64,000 nt of DNA from Panicum virgatum. Lineage: Eukaryota; Streptophyta; Magnoliopsida; Poales; Poaceae. The stretch is taken from assembly GCF_016808335.1 (NCBI RefSeq), contig NC_053144.1:70603400-70667399 (forward strand). The letters are read 5' to 3'. Below the pieces are notes generated by a model that was given only the letters and a program-made list of their open reading frames with translations, searched no databases and was not told where the DNA came from. The first letter of the stretch is position 1. Each line of letters starts with the position of its first letter. Positions 10,327-21,186 of this stretch are shown piece by piece. A program made the translations under genes and the position numbers.

Positions 10327-13300
10327 TGTAGCAGCACCGTCCAAATTAAACCGGCTTAAATGCACTAACCATCATCTTAATACTTAATCAAGTTACTGTG
10401 CACTTAAAACGGTGTAACCTGACAGGCTGTCGGGTAAAATCCCGATTAAACTACTGTACTCCAGGATCACAATTGCACTTAGACCCGTACGAAGACGAGC
10501 ACAGGTGTTACCAGCAACAGAAATCTTCAAATTAATTTACAACACAGGTTTTACATAAAAGGTTTAAATACAAACAACAGAGTTCAAACGCACAGCGGAA
10601 GGTTAAAACTGAGTTCGAAATACAATACGATAGCTACGACGACGATAAAAGGTGAGCTCCACATCCTGCCCACCGATGTGATGCCAACCTGCCCAATCTT
10701 CACGGGGAAGACGGGGCCCACTCGACGGTCCAACCTGGAGGAAGCGGCTGTCCAATCCAGGACGCACAGATCTCCTCGAAGTCCGCCGGGACACAACCTG
10801 CTTAAAAGGGTACAACAACAACCCTGAGTATACTAATACTCAGCAAGGCTTACCCGACCTTGGGTATACTTAGCCCATTACCTAGACATGCAAGGCTTTT
10901 TGGCTCTGGAGTTCTTTTGCTGAAAGGCTGCTAAAAGTGAATCCTTACTTTCAGTATTTTAGCTCCGTTTAGTATACCAAGTATTACTAAGTTCGCCTAT
11001 TCATCTAAAACACACATGGTGGAACAGATTATCTTTTAGAACAACAGATACACATTCCATCGCTACCTTTCAAGACTTATTTCACTTCTTACTACGATGT
11101 GACAAAGAGATCAAGGCTCTCATAACCGCGAGTCACGGCGAATCGATCCGATTTAACCTTGCAAGGTGGACCTAACTCACACGACACATGTAAGCCCCGT
11201 CGGGCCTCGCGCGTCAACTGTTTCCACATTACCACGGCATCTGAACTACGCCTGCTAAAACCCAGGTGATGGGCCCCTCGCAGTGAACTCCCGGAGAACC
11301 CGGAGGCGGCATCCTATCCAACACCCACCAACTCCCACGCCCAGCGTAGCATGGCGGAATTCAAATCACCGCTGTAAGGTGGTACACAGCTTACCGGTTT
11401 CGACTACCTCCTACTTCCGGTATGTGGTTAGTACTGTTCAATCCTCGATCAGCACTGCCAACAACGGAACGGTCCTCAATCGACACAGGCGGAGCTAACT
11501 TTCCATCCATTCCATACCAAAACCAACTCATTTCCGCCCGGTCTCCATTTCTCTTTACTCAACAATTCATTTCAAGCCAAAGCTAAGGGATCAAGATCCT
11601 AAACTCGCGAGTGACAGCAATCACTCGACTTCTACCGAAATCCTATTTAGCAAAGCATTTCTATCGACACCTGCATACTAGTATAGGCCCACGGTACCTA
11701 GGGAAAACATGCATACTATGGTTCCATTCAACTCCTAGAACATAAATGCACAATACTTAAATAAACAATGAATACTTTAAATTATGGTTATGCTCCGGGG
11801 CTTGCCTTGCAGGTCAGCGGGGTTAACTAGGTCTGCTGGAGCGTGCTCAACGGCGACCTGCTGCTGCTCCTCTGCTCGTGGCTCCTGGACCGGCTCAACG
11901 ATCAGCTCGTGGACAGCTTCGTTCGTGGCGTCTACACGAATAAAATATGGCATGCAACAATTAGGATACGGTGCAACGCATGTGTGCTTACGATTGAATG
12001 CAATTCAAAAATGACAAAGCAAAGCGGTTCAGAAAATCAATTCGTTTTAGCCTGAAGTGTTTCCAACGAAAACAACTACTAAAACGACCTAAGTTAGCAT
12101 GGATTAACAGGAGTTTGCTTTGCATGCACGAAACAAAATAACTAACCCTAGCAAGCCAGCGAAGTATAAATAAATCTACCCAAAAGCGCATAGCAACAGG
12201 CCACGAAACTTTTACAGTGGATTACACATGAAAAGAGTAAGCCACTACGAATTTTTCATAATTTTTAGAGTAACAGAAAAAGTGGTACAAAATAAACCAC
12301 CTTAAACGCAAACTGAATTTTTCAGCAGAGCAAAAGTGGTATTTCACATGCACAAGTATTTTTCCTCAGAAGCTTGTGATTTTAGAAACCTAACAAAATT
12401 TATTTGGCATTTTTCGCATTTTTCTGTGATTTTATACACAATTATGAACTTTCAGCCGAATTTAGAATAAAAACATAAATTGGAAAACATAAAAGAGGGG
12501 GGGGGCTGACAGCCGGGCCCCACTTGCCAGGGAGCCCAGCCCGCCCCCTCCTCTGCTTTGCGCCGCACGCCATAGGGCGCGGCCGGCAAGGCCGCGGCGG
12601 CACTTCCCTCCGGCGGGGCCGGCCGGCGGCTAGCGGCGGGGCCCTACGACCGGGACGGGCAGGCGGCCCCCGGGGCGCACGGCGGGGCCCCCGCGCACGC
12701 ACAGGACGGCCCCGCGACCGCGCGGCGGCGACCCAGGCTGGGGGCGGCGGCGGCTAGCGGCGGCGCCGAGCCGTTCCGGCTCCGGCGGCGCAAGGCTGCC
12801 GCGGCAAGGGGCGGCGCGAGCTACGGGGAGGCCGAGCGGCCCTAGGGCGCGCGGAGGTGGCGCCCAGGGAGGAGCAGAGAGCTCCGGCGGCGTGCACAGT
12901 GAGGGTGGCGGCGCGTTCGCGGCGGCGCGGCGGCGCTTCGACGGCGGCGGCCGCGGATTAGGCCGGGGAAAGGGTCAGGAAGGGAGAGGAGATCGCGGTG
13001 GAGCTCACCAGGGGCTCGATTTGGGCGGAGAAGACCTCGGAGAGGGAGCTCGACGGCGCGGGGTGGAGTTCGGGGCGACAGCAATGGCGGACGAAGTTCT
13101 GCAGCTCGATTTCGGCCGGGGAACGACTCGAGCAGGCACGGGATGGAACGGAGTGAGGTCGGGGCGAGGTTGCGCAGCTCGGGGTGCGACGAATCGAGGC
13201 GGGGCGGCGAGCCGTGGCCGGCGCGACGAACGGCGGCGACTCGAGCTCGTGCTCTGCGCAACAGCTCGGGAAAGGGATAGGGATGGACTGAACGGAAGCT

Positions 13301-13710
13301 TCCAGGCCAGTGCTAGGTGAAGAGCGGCGTCGGGGCGCGATTGCCGACGCGTGGCGTCGCTCGCCGGCGACCAGACGCCGGTATGGCGTCGGGGCGGCAC
13401 AGTGCCGAGCACAGGAGATGCACTGTTTCTTCGTTAAATGATTTTTGCTCGAGTTCGACTAGTTGAAACTCCAAATTTCATATGGGAACATGAAATTTGG
13501 CCAAAATAAAAGTTGTAGAGAAAAAGAAGATCTACAACTTTCATTTCGGGCGAAAGTTGATTTGAGGCTCGGATCAAGGACAAAAACGAGATCGAAAACA
13601 GCTAAGTAGATGTTTACTGCGCGAACGCGATTAGCGTTAACGACGAATTTGAGTCCACGATTAGCGAGTTAACTCATGATTAGCGAGACGATTAACACAG
13701 GGGTGTTACA
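10327..13710 (-). repeat. 5' LTR of the Gypsy element
   Basis: 3384 bp, the promoter-bearing LTR in element orientation. It is almost identical to 3208-6590, with an offset of 7119 then 7120 bases after a single-base indel near 12589. It ends at 13710, next to the right TSD CTTGT. Confidence 0.95.
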
Positions 13711-13715
13711 CTTGT

Positions 13716-13866
13716 TCGGCTGGGAGATTCAGCCAGCCACAATAGTATTTTCCTCTCACGCCAAATCAGCCAGCCAGCCAACCAGCCAGGCAACCAGCAG
13801 TATTTTCCTCTCACGCCAAATCAGCCAGCCATGCAGGCAGCCAGGCAGCCGAACTAGCCGAACGGT
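13716..13866. mobile_element. MITE split by the Gypsy insertion
   Basis: Joining the flanks across the retroelement gives a start GCCTTGTTCGGCTG, and the right side ends AGCCGAAC near 13861, a short inverted repeat. The interior carries two copies of a module containing AGTATTTTCCTCTCACGCC (13747 and 13799) and many CAGCC steps. A related inverted stretch occurs near 58545-58590. Superfamily is uncertain, possibly hAT-like. Confidence 0.5.
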
Positions 13867-13962
13867 CGGATAGGGGGATCAAATGGTCAACCAGAACGGG
13901 CAGCCTCGCGAGCCTTGGGCAATTCGGCTAGCCATGCCGTCCCACCGCCTCGCGAGTCTTGG

Positions 13963-14172
13963 GCCTGTTCGGCTGCACTGAAACGGCAGGACTGGAGTTA
14001 ATGTAGCTACAGTAATCACTTATTATGCCGTCCTATTTGTTTCAAGCACGCGCAGTAACAAGACGCTATAGTAACTAGCTGATGCAGTAATCAGCCGCTG
14101 CAGTACTCATTCTCTCACAAATTCAGCTGCTACAGTGATCAGCCTAGCCCATCCGGTGCACCCGAACAGGCT
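13963..14172. mobile_element. MITE with GCCTGTTCGGCTGCAC ends
   Basis: The left end GCCTGTTCGGCTGCAC pairs with GTGCACCCGAACAGGC at the right end. The interior has several TGCAGTAATCAGC-like steps. It resembles the split MITE to its left. I could not fix the TSD. Between 14172 and 14545 I see only low-complexity spacer. Confidence 0.6.
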
Positions 14173-14545
14173 GCTTGACGCTCGCATCTGCGCTCGCCGG
14201 CGACTGCTCACGGTCTCTCTGCAATTTCCCCTCCCGCTCCTGCACAAAAAAAAACTCCAACGAGAACCACCAAAATAACAACCCCACATCACCCCCTCTA
14301 TCTCATGCCCTCAGATTTGGAAACGTCGGTCGGGACATCCGTTCCAGCGGAGCTCGGCGAGCTCCAGCCGCTGCTCCCCTCCAGTAATTCCAAGCGGGCC
14401 TAAACTAAAAGGCCGCAGCCCAGCTCACTTAAGTCCGTCACGTGCCAATTTAAGCCTGTTCCTGCTGGTTACATATACATATAAACGAATGAATGCAGTT
14501 GTGCAGCCTGGAGGCTGCAGTTGTGAAGCCTATATAAATGATTAA

Positions 14546-14799
14546 GGCTGTGTTTAGATCCGTAAAATGGTGGAAAAAGAGTCATATCGGACACTGTAGC
14601 ATTTTTTGTTTGTTTGTGGTAATTGTTGTTCTACCATGACCTAACTAGGCTCAAAAGATTCGTCTCATCGTGTATATCAAAACTATGTAATTAGTTTTTT
14701 TATTTACTTATATTTAATATTTCATGCATGAGGCAAAAAATTTGATGTGATTGGTGAATAATGAAGTTTGAGAGAGAAATTTTGGAACTAAATACAGCC
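14546..14799. mobile_element. Tourist-like MITE (TSD TAA)
   Basis: The terminal repeats are GGCTGTGTTTAGATCC on the left and GGAACTAAATACAGCC on the right, flanked by TAA at 14543-14545 and 14800-14802. A 3 bp TAA/TTA target and these ends fit the PIF/Harbinger-derived Tourist group. The interior contains the shared CTAACTAGGCTCAAAAG motif. Confidence 0.85.
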
Positions 14800-15762
14800 T
14801 AATGAACCAAACAGGGCCATAGTAGCATAGCTGGTCAACGGAGCAACGGATGGGAGGCGTCATCGTACTAGACCAGGACAGGAGGCAGCAGACCAGCAGT
14901 CAGGACAGGAATGCAGGCGGGGCTGAGATTCCTATGGGGGTGATTCCGTGATTGGTTGGGTGGCCAGACCCTTGGACAGGGCTTCCACAATGCAGCCCAG
15001 TTGTGTTTGGTTTTCTGCGTAAGGCCCTAAGTCAGGTTTGGGTAGCGCAAAACGTAGAAATTGGGCGTTTCCAACTTATGCAGCCTGGCTTGCACTGGGC
15101 TGGGAATCTCGGCGGATCCGAGTCGGACCGCAGGTGCTCCACGAGTGCAGGGAACAAAACCCCTCTCCACTGCTAGGGTTACCACTCGCAACCCCCCACT
15201 TGCGCCGCCACCAAGGCCGCTCGTCGCTCGCCCTCTCCCTCGCTGTTGTCTCCCGACTGCGGTGCTCGGTCTCCCCCCCCCGGTCGTAGCATGTGTCAAT
15301 CCCTTCCCAGCCCAAATCCATGGGCTGCCGCATCTCTTCCTAATCTTCCTCCTCTCTTCGTTTCCGATTCTTGCATTTCGATTCTTGCTACCTCGTTTGT
15401 TTCTTCAATTTATTGCATGCTCGTTCATTATCACCTTGCACTATTGGTAACGCACTTATTTTACCATGCCTATGGTTGGTACATGCTTGATTTTCTTGTA
15501 CATCTCAAGGTTTCAGTAGTTTTTTTTATGCCTGAGCTTGTGCAAATGGTCAATTATGTGATGCTTAAGCTTATCATTGGGCGGCGCTCGTGTCGCAGCC
15601 ATGGTATTTTGATTGAATCTTTGATGTTTGCTGCACAATGTCATCACTGCAAGATCTATTTTTTGCAAATTTTTACTGTTAGCCATGGAAGATGGTCTTG
15701 GTGCTAGGCGTCGTCAGCTCATTGTTAGGGGTGCAACACTTGTCAGTGTTATCTGTGCATAG

Positions 15763-16146
15763 ATGATTGTTAGGTTTAGCCGTCGTGCAAATTCTAGGGT
15801 TGGCATAACCTATGGACCTTCGAGCGCTAGGGATGAGCAGCGTCAGAACAACATGAGGATCATCTACCACTCAGATGATACCCACTGTGTCAACCTGCTC
15901 AGGATGCGGAGGGCACCTTTCTTCCAGTTGTGTGACCTTTTCCGCTACAGGGGTCTCCTTAGGGATAGCATTCACTATAACATTGAGGAGCAGATTGCAA
16001 TGTCCCTGTATGTTGTTGGTCACAATCAAAGGTTCAGGTGCATCGAGTTTCCTTTTCGTAGGTCTATTGAAACTATCAGTAGGTACTTCCAAGAGTTTGT
16101 TGTTGGTGAGCTGAGAGCTGAAATGATTGAAAGGACCTTAATCGCG
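15763..16146 (+). pseudogene. Harbinger nuclease N-terminal fragment
   Basis: About 127 residues. The segment LLRMRRAPFFQLCDLFRYRG, then NIEEQIAMSLYVVGHNQRFR and RRSIETISRYFQEFV, matches the N-terminal helical region of plant HARBI1-like proteins (a DNA-binding region before the DDE nuclease). The frame runs into the inserted LTR at about 16147, where it stops. Roughly 20 residues expected before the DDE domain are missing. Confidence 0.8.
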
Positions 16147-18316
16147 TGATGTCGCCTAGAGGGGGGGTGAATAGAAGTTTAAAGTTAATCCTGCAGATTA
16201 AAGCACTTAACACAATTGTCAGCAACCAACCGGTCAGACCGGTATGGCAGACCGGTCAAACCGGTACAATTGTCAGCAACCAACCGGTCAGACCGGTATG
16301 GCAGACCGGTCAAACCGGTACTAGGCTTAGAAACATGATTCAAACACTCGGACTGGTCAGACCGGTTGAGCAGACCGGTCAGACCGGTACTACGCAGAAC
16401 CTGCACAAAAATGTTAATCCTCCCCTTTTACGAGCTCTAGCACAAATGCAACTTGGTGTGGTGCTTCTTTAGGTGCTTACAAATGTATTTCTTAACCCTG
16501 CACTTACAGAAACAACAAAACCAAGTAGATCGAAGCGGAAGCACAAATAAAGCTAGTGTACAAAGTGTGAGGCAAACTAAATAAAGATAATGCAAGGAGA
16601 CACAGAGATTTGTTTCACCGAAGTTCGGATTCACCACGTTCACCACGTGTGAATCCTAGTCTCCGTTGAGGAAGCTTATCGCGACCACAAGGTCAAGCTA
16701 TCTCCTCCTTTTCACTATTTGACCATGTGCCCTTGTGGCACACCTTTGCTGCTGCAACAAACTTGCCGCTACTCACCACAAGCTTGGGAGCTAGCCGGTG
16801 ATGCCTAGCCGTCTAGGAGGCTTCTCCTCCAAGAATAACAAATGCTTCAATCAAGTTGGCGACGCAACCACAAGTGCTCAAGCTAGGGCTTATGCTCTCA
16901 CTGCTCAAATGCTCTCTTAGCAAAAGTTTCACTCAACCCAACTCAAAGGATTCAACTCTAATCACTCAAATCTCACAAAGAGAGGTTGGGGAGGACTTCT
17001 CAAGTGCTCTCACGGCTCAGAGATGGCTCTGGAATGTAATGGCATCAGCACCCACGAATGGGTGAAGTCAAGTGGTATAAATACCCCTTCTCACAAAACT
17101 AGCCGTTGCCCTATCAGTGTTAGACCGGTCCCCCAGACCGGTCAGACCGGTCGATTTGAAATCTAGCCGTTGGAGGCTCACCCTGCTCAGACCGGTCCCT
17201 TGGACCGGTCAGACCGGTCCTTCACTGTTTTCTGCAGTTAGATCTCACTCCTTAGGCTAAACTCTTTAGGGACTGGTTTGAGCACTTTTGGTATTGTCTA
17301 ACCTACTGATGTTGCATCCCTCTTAATAGTACGACATACCTATACTCAATTACATAAAAGAAATATACAATTTCCACAATTACTTGAGCTTCTTCATAAT
17401 ATAATCATGCCGACTTTTCTTTGATCAAGACCGGCATCAACATCTCCAAGTTCAGTGAGCATGCCTGCTTGAGTTAGTGACTTTGAATCATCCTTCTTAT
17501 AAGAATGAAATCCATCTTTGATTCACAAGTCACATCCATTTACCAAATAATGACACTCTTCAACATAGAGCTCTCCATGACTCTAGGATCTCCGGTATTT
17601 TTGACCCGTATCGGTTTCCTTGCTCCCCCCAAGCCAACGCTTGCGTAGCCTCTTGAAACACGCCTTTCAGTCCTCTCTACCTTCATCCTAGCCGTTTATA
17701 TTGAACTTCATATTGATTTGTGTCATGCATGAAATCTTCTTTACCAAAATAAATTCACCATTTAACTTTCATATGCAAGCTTTCCAATTTGAGACAACAT
17801 ATGCACATTAACTCATGTCTCATTCACTTTTCTCTTGCTTGCTTCCCTTGACAATAATTATTCATCTCATATGACAAGTCTTTCTAATTTGAGACTATGC
17901 AACAACATATTATGTCTCATTCTCATAACCTTTACTTGTCATATGAATTCCATCAAAAATCGAACAAGCCTTTAATTGATATTGGAGCCTTCATGTCAAT
18001 CATGAGTACCTTGCTCTCAATTTTCTTTTACAACTTTGCTTGCCACTTTGAGTCCCATATTAACTAACAAAACTTCAACAATATATTAGAGCCGTTCATA
18101 TCAAACATGAATACCTTGCTCTTCCATTTTTCTTTCTCATTCTAGCTTGTCACATATAATGATTGCCAATGGGACATATACATTTTCTTGCAATACATGA
18201 GCTATATCATTCCACAAATGAAATACCTGCTCACAATCTCATGCCAACAAGTTAGTTTTTTAATCGTGTTGTCAATCAATATACCAAAACCCACTAGGGG
18301 CCTAGATGCTCTTTCA
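16147..18316 (-). mobile_element. Copia (SIRE/Maximus-like) LTR inserted in the Harbinger element
   Basis: The plus-strand start TGATGTCGCCTAGAGGGGGG resembles the start of the complete Copia LTR at 27996 (GCGACCAGAGGGGGGGTGAA). The end CTCTTTCA is followed by ATCTCCCCCTTT, a polypurine tract on the minus strand, exactly as at 29107 in the complete copy. It therefore looks like a 3' LTR plus a few internal bases. No partner LTR or matching TSD is visible, so the rest was deleted. The left part has many ACCGGT palindromes. Confidence 0.65.
16215..16390 (+). repeat. Clustered ACCGGT palindromes with tandem duplication
   Basis: The unit AACCGGTCAGACCGGT and relatives recur, including two near-identical tandem copies of about 54 bp (from 16214 and from 16268). 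A second cluster lies at 17128-17220. Each unit is palindromic around ACCGGT. Confidence 0.85.
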
Positions 18317-18377
18317 ATCTCCCCCTTTCTGGTTACACATATTAGCTACTGTTCTAATGTGGTAGCCATTGTTGTAG

Positions 18378-18578
18378 GATTGCGTGGGTGCAATTGATGG
18401 CACTCATGTGCTGGCTAGAGTGCCTACCAAATCAAGAGCTGCTTTTCTAGGAAGGAAACACACCACCACCCAGAATGTAATGGCCGCTGTGGATTTTGAT
18501 CTTAGGTTCACCTATGTCCTAGCCGGGCCAAATGTTCTAATGCACCCAACCAAACGCAGGGACAAATGCTTGCAATAG
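18378..18578 (+). pseudogene. Harbinger DDE nuclease fragment
   Basis: The reading DCVGAIDGTHVLARVP, then FLGRKHTTTQNVMAAVDFDL and FTYVLAG, is the first catalytic block (the D in AIDGTH) and following strand region of the DDE_Tnp_4/HARBI1 nuclease. After VLAG the protein jumps to MHPTKRRDKCLQ and a stop, which is terminal-repeat sequence. The later catalytic D and E are missing. A TTGTTGTAG acceptor-like site lies just before it. Confidence 0.8.
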
Positions 18579-18649
18579 TCTGGTTTGGGGTGGCCATGCT
18601 TACAACTAGGCCAGGTTTGGGCTAGTCCAATCAACCAATCACCCCCTAT

Positions 18650-18965
18650 ATATCTTCTAAAAAGATGGTTAAGCAACTTATATGTAAAATTCATCAAAAC
18701 TCAGCTGATGGTCCATTCAATATTTCAGCATTTCAAAAATGATGGCACAGAGCAGCAGATAGCAAATTTAATTTGTTTCTCCTATAAAGATCATCACTAC
18801 GAGTTGTAAACCTGACGGTGATAGCCAACAGCGCTAGCTGATGTCCCTTATGAAGCGGTGGTGATACAGCAATACCAAGTAGTCATATCATGCATGGAGT
18901 GGGTGGTCGCCACAGCAACCAGAAAATCCTCTATGGATTTAATAAAATATGTACTAGCGCAACAA
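18650..18965. other. Spacer, nothing recognised
   Basis: AT-rich sequence between the Harbinger end and the tRNA gene. No coding signal or repeat ends seen. Confidence 0.5.
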
Positions 18966-19039
18966 GCTGGAATAGCTCAGTTGGCCAGAGCGTGTGGCTG
19001 TTAACCACAAGGTCGGAGGTTCAAGCCCTCCTTCTAGCG
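18966..19039 (+). tRNA. tRNA-Asn (anticodon GTT)
   Basis: A 74 nt cloverleaf. The acceptor stem pairs GCTGGAA with TTCTAGC (one G-U pair) before the discriminator G. The D arm contains the A box TAGCTCAGTTGG. The anticodon arm GTGGC TGTTAAC CACAA reads GTT. The T arm pairs GGAGG with CCTCC around TTCAAGC and includes the B box. No CCA is encoded, as expected for a nuclear gene. The T loop differs slightly from the common TTCGACC form. It closely resembles plant nuclear tRNA-Asn and has no intron. Confidence 0.96.
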
Positions 19040-19051
19040 TTATTATTTAAG

Positions 19052-19059
19052 TTTTTTTT
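19052..19059 (+). terminator. Pol III terminator of the tRNA gene
   Basis: A run of eight T lies 12 bases after the tRNA 3' end, the standard RNA polymerase III stop signal. Confidence 0.85.
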
Positions 19060-19219
19060 GATTCGTAACGCGCGCAAGACGAGCTAACCTGAAATAAATA
19101 AAGTAACTTATTCAATTTATTTTATGCAAGACGAAATATAATTAGATTAGTAATTGGCTACTGTTTTGTTTTGTTTTTTTAGCAAGGGCATGCGCACGCA
19201 TCAGGCGGTGGTCCTCTTA

Positions 19220-19989
19220 GGCTATCTCGAACAGAGCACTCAAACGGCGACCCAAACCCAAAAAAGATCGCGCACAGTGTTTTGGGTGAAAAAAAACACC
19301 AACAGAGCACCCAAACACACTACTCATTTTGCGTCGTAGGTGAGAGGACAGGCAAATATGCGTCTCCCTCTCTCCTCGACCCAAATGTGCGCCTCGACTA
19401 TGCCGCCCCACCTCCCGCGGCCCTGCGTCGCCAGCCGCCTCGGCTCGTCCTCCTGCGGTGCCCCGCACCCAAACGGCTGAGAGGCGGTCGAGCTCCTCCA
19501 TGACTGGGTCGGAGCCGAGCTCCTCCATGGCCGGCGCTGCCAGACGGGCCCGCGGACGACGACGGCGAGGCGCTCCCGCGGGCGGGGAGCAGCCGGCGCG
19601 GCAAAGACCGGCCGCGGCGAGGTGCAGCCGCGACGGCGGGGCACAGCCAGGCGGGACCGCGGCGGGGCACGGCCGGCGCTGCCAGGCCGCCCGTGGACGA
19701 CGACGGCGAGGCGCTCCCGCGGGCGAGCCCGCGGTGCAGTGAAGACCAGCCGCGGCGAGGTGCAGCCGCTGCGGCGGGGCGCGGCCGGCGCTGCTCGGAC
19801 GACGACGGCAAGGTGGACCCGCGGACCATGACGATGGCGGTGGCGAGACATCTGCTCGGCGGGGATCTGGGCTCTCCTTTTGGGTCCGCTGTTGGAAACG
19901 GAAGGTTTGGGTGGTGACTCTTTTTTCCTGCGTGTGACTCAAACGAACGAATGCATCTCGCATTTGGGTATCCGCTGTTGGAGATAGTC
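19220..19989. mobile_element. GC-rich non-autonomous TIR element (TSD TTA)
   Basis: The ends GGCTATCTCGAACAG and CTGTTGGAGATAGTC form a 15 bp inverted repeat with two mismatches, flanked by TTA at 19217-19219 and 19990-19992. The 3 bp TTA target suggests PIF/Harbinger. The interior is extremely GC-rich and built from modules of GGACGACGACGGCGAGGCGC (about 19552, 19693 and a diverged copy near 19795). Long open frames on both strands come from this repeated composition and show no domain. Confidence 0.7.
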
Positions 19990-20153
19990 TTATGGGTCAA
20001 TAATGCGTCTGGATGTGGCCGCATTTTACAGAAACGGCCCATCGGAAGGCCGCCCACAGCCCATTTCGCACGCTATAAGGCCTCTGCTCCGCTGCTGCTG
20101 CGGCTTCCTTCCCCACCCGTCTCCCCCCGAGAGAAGAGAGCGAGGTGGTGCGG

Positions 20154-20880
20154 ATGGAGAGCGCCAAGCGCATGCGCGCCGCCATGGTACCACTTCTCGA
20201 ATTCCCCTTCCATTTATTTCTCCGTGTTTGTTGTTTGATCTCGTCGCCATCTGCTCGCGGGTTGATGCAGTTGGCGGTTTAATTTCCTGATTAATTATAG
20301 TACGCTGAGATTGATTTGGAGTTTGAGTCGGTCTGGTTCCGAAGCATTTTGGAGTCGCGGATCGAGAGTAGCGCCGTGTTTTGCTTGCGATTGATTACTA
20401 CTCCAGTAGCGCGCGGGGTCGCGATTTGCTTTGGAGTTCATCAATTCCTTAGTTGCTCGGTCACTTGTGCTTGGTCCGGTAGGGTTTTGGAGGATTGATT
20501 CGAAATCCGCGGATGCGTGATCGCTCGCTTCGCAATTGGTGCGCTTGGTGTGCGTTGCAGAGCAACGACGAGGACACGACGAGCCATGGGAGCGCGGGAG
20601 TCGGCGTGGCCGCGACGGAGGGGGACGACATGACCGTGGTTGCGGCGGACGAGCAGGAGCAGATGGGGTCGGCGGAGACGGAGGACCACATCCAGCGCAT
20701 CCTTGCCGCCATCGACAACTACACTCGCCAGGTGAGTGGCCATCTCATTCTCATCTCATGCATTATTGCAGGTGCTCATGCCATGCGTGCTTGTGTCTGC
20801 AGGTGTCGGAGATGCTGGATGCCGGGCGCGCGCTGTTCAAGGACCTCGCCGCCGACTTCGAGGAGCGCCTCTGCTCGTCA

Positions 20881-20964
<84 letters not shown>

Positions 20965-21186
20965 CCGCGCTGCCGATTCTCTTGCAAATCGTAACGGCAA
21001 GCAAGATCGCTTAATAATTATTCGCTTAATAATTAGTAATAATTATTGTGCAGGATCCACAGGGAGAGGGTTGAGCGGTGGGAGGAGGAGATCCGGGAGC
21101 TGCGCGCCCGCGACGCCGCCAACGAGCAGGCCCGCGCCCTCCTCCACAATGCCCAGCTGCACCTCCTCCACACCGTCCGCGACTAA
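20154..21186 (+). CDS. Small conserved plant protein of unknown function
   Basis: Four predicted exons with consistent phases: 20154-20186, 20561-20731, 20803-20876 and 21054-21186, giving 136 residues. The start codon opens MESAKRMRAAM. The middle is acidic and low-complexity (SNDEDTTSHGSAG to EQEQMGSAETED). The C-terminal half is a charged amphipathic helix: HIQRILAAIDNYTRQVSEML, DAGRALFKDLAADFEERLCS, then IHRERVERWEEEIRELRARD and ALLHNAQLHLLHTVRD. That region could form a coiled coil. I recognise it only as a protein conserved in plants, with no assigned role. The third donor is GTCAGG directly before a (CT)n tract. It converges on the helicase gene to its right. Confidence 0.8.
20884..20962 (+). 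repeat. (CT)n-(CA)n compound microsatellite
   Basis: About 22 CT units followed by about 18 CA units, in the third intron of the small plant gene, only seven bases after the donor. Likely polymorphic. Confidence 0.97.

Larger units (their letters stand above)
3208..13710 (-). mobile_element. Defective Ty3/Gypsy chromovirus-type LTR retrotransposon
   Basis: Two direct copies of a 3.38 kb LTR (3208-6590 and 10327-13710) bound a short 3.7 kb interior. A 5 bp target duplication CTTGT lies at 3203-3207 and 13711-13715. On the minus strand each LTR starts TGTAACACCC and ends GCTGCTACA. A primer-binding site and a polypurine tract lie in the expected places. The interior encodes an open frame of unknown function, then RNase H and integrase with a chromodomain. 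Gag, protease and most of reverse transcriptase are missing. Long LTRs plus a chromodomain suggest the Tekay/Del group (inference). I saw only two substitutions and one indel between the LTRs, so insertion is very recent. It could move only with proteins supplied by a relative. Confidence 0.93.
14936..18646 (+). mobile_element. PIF/Harbinger transposon, interrupted and internally deleted
   Basis: The left end GGGGGTGATTCCGTGATTGG is partly complementary to the right end CCAATCAACCAATCACCCCC. TAT follows and precedes the ends (14933-14935 and 18647-18649), a possible 3 bp target. Inside are two fragments of a HARBI1-like nuclease (15763-16146 and 18378-18578). Between them lies a 2.17 kb Copia-type LTR. 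The first 800 bases hold 5' leader without a convincing domain. The second nuclease fragment runs straight into the right terminal region, so the C-terminal half is lost. Confidence 0.7.

Noticed and set aside
16215..17220. CRISPR-like array suggested by repeated ACCGGT units
   Set aside because: Units are short palindromes with irregular or no spacers, in a plant LTR; no associated genes.
19217..20057. Open frames up to 248 codons inside the GC-rich TIR element
   Set aside because: Repeated composition on both strands, no domain, and the longest crosses the element boundary.
20763..20987. Frames encoding CVCVCV, ERERER or SLSLSL and THTHTH runs
   Set aside because: These are translations of the (CT)n-(CA)n microsatellite in an intron.
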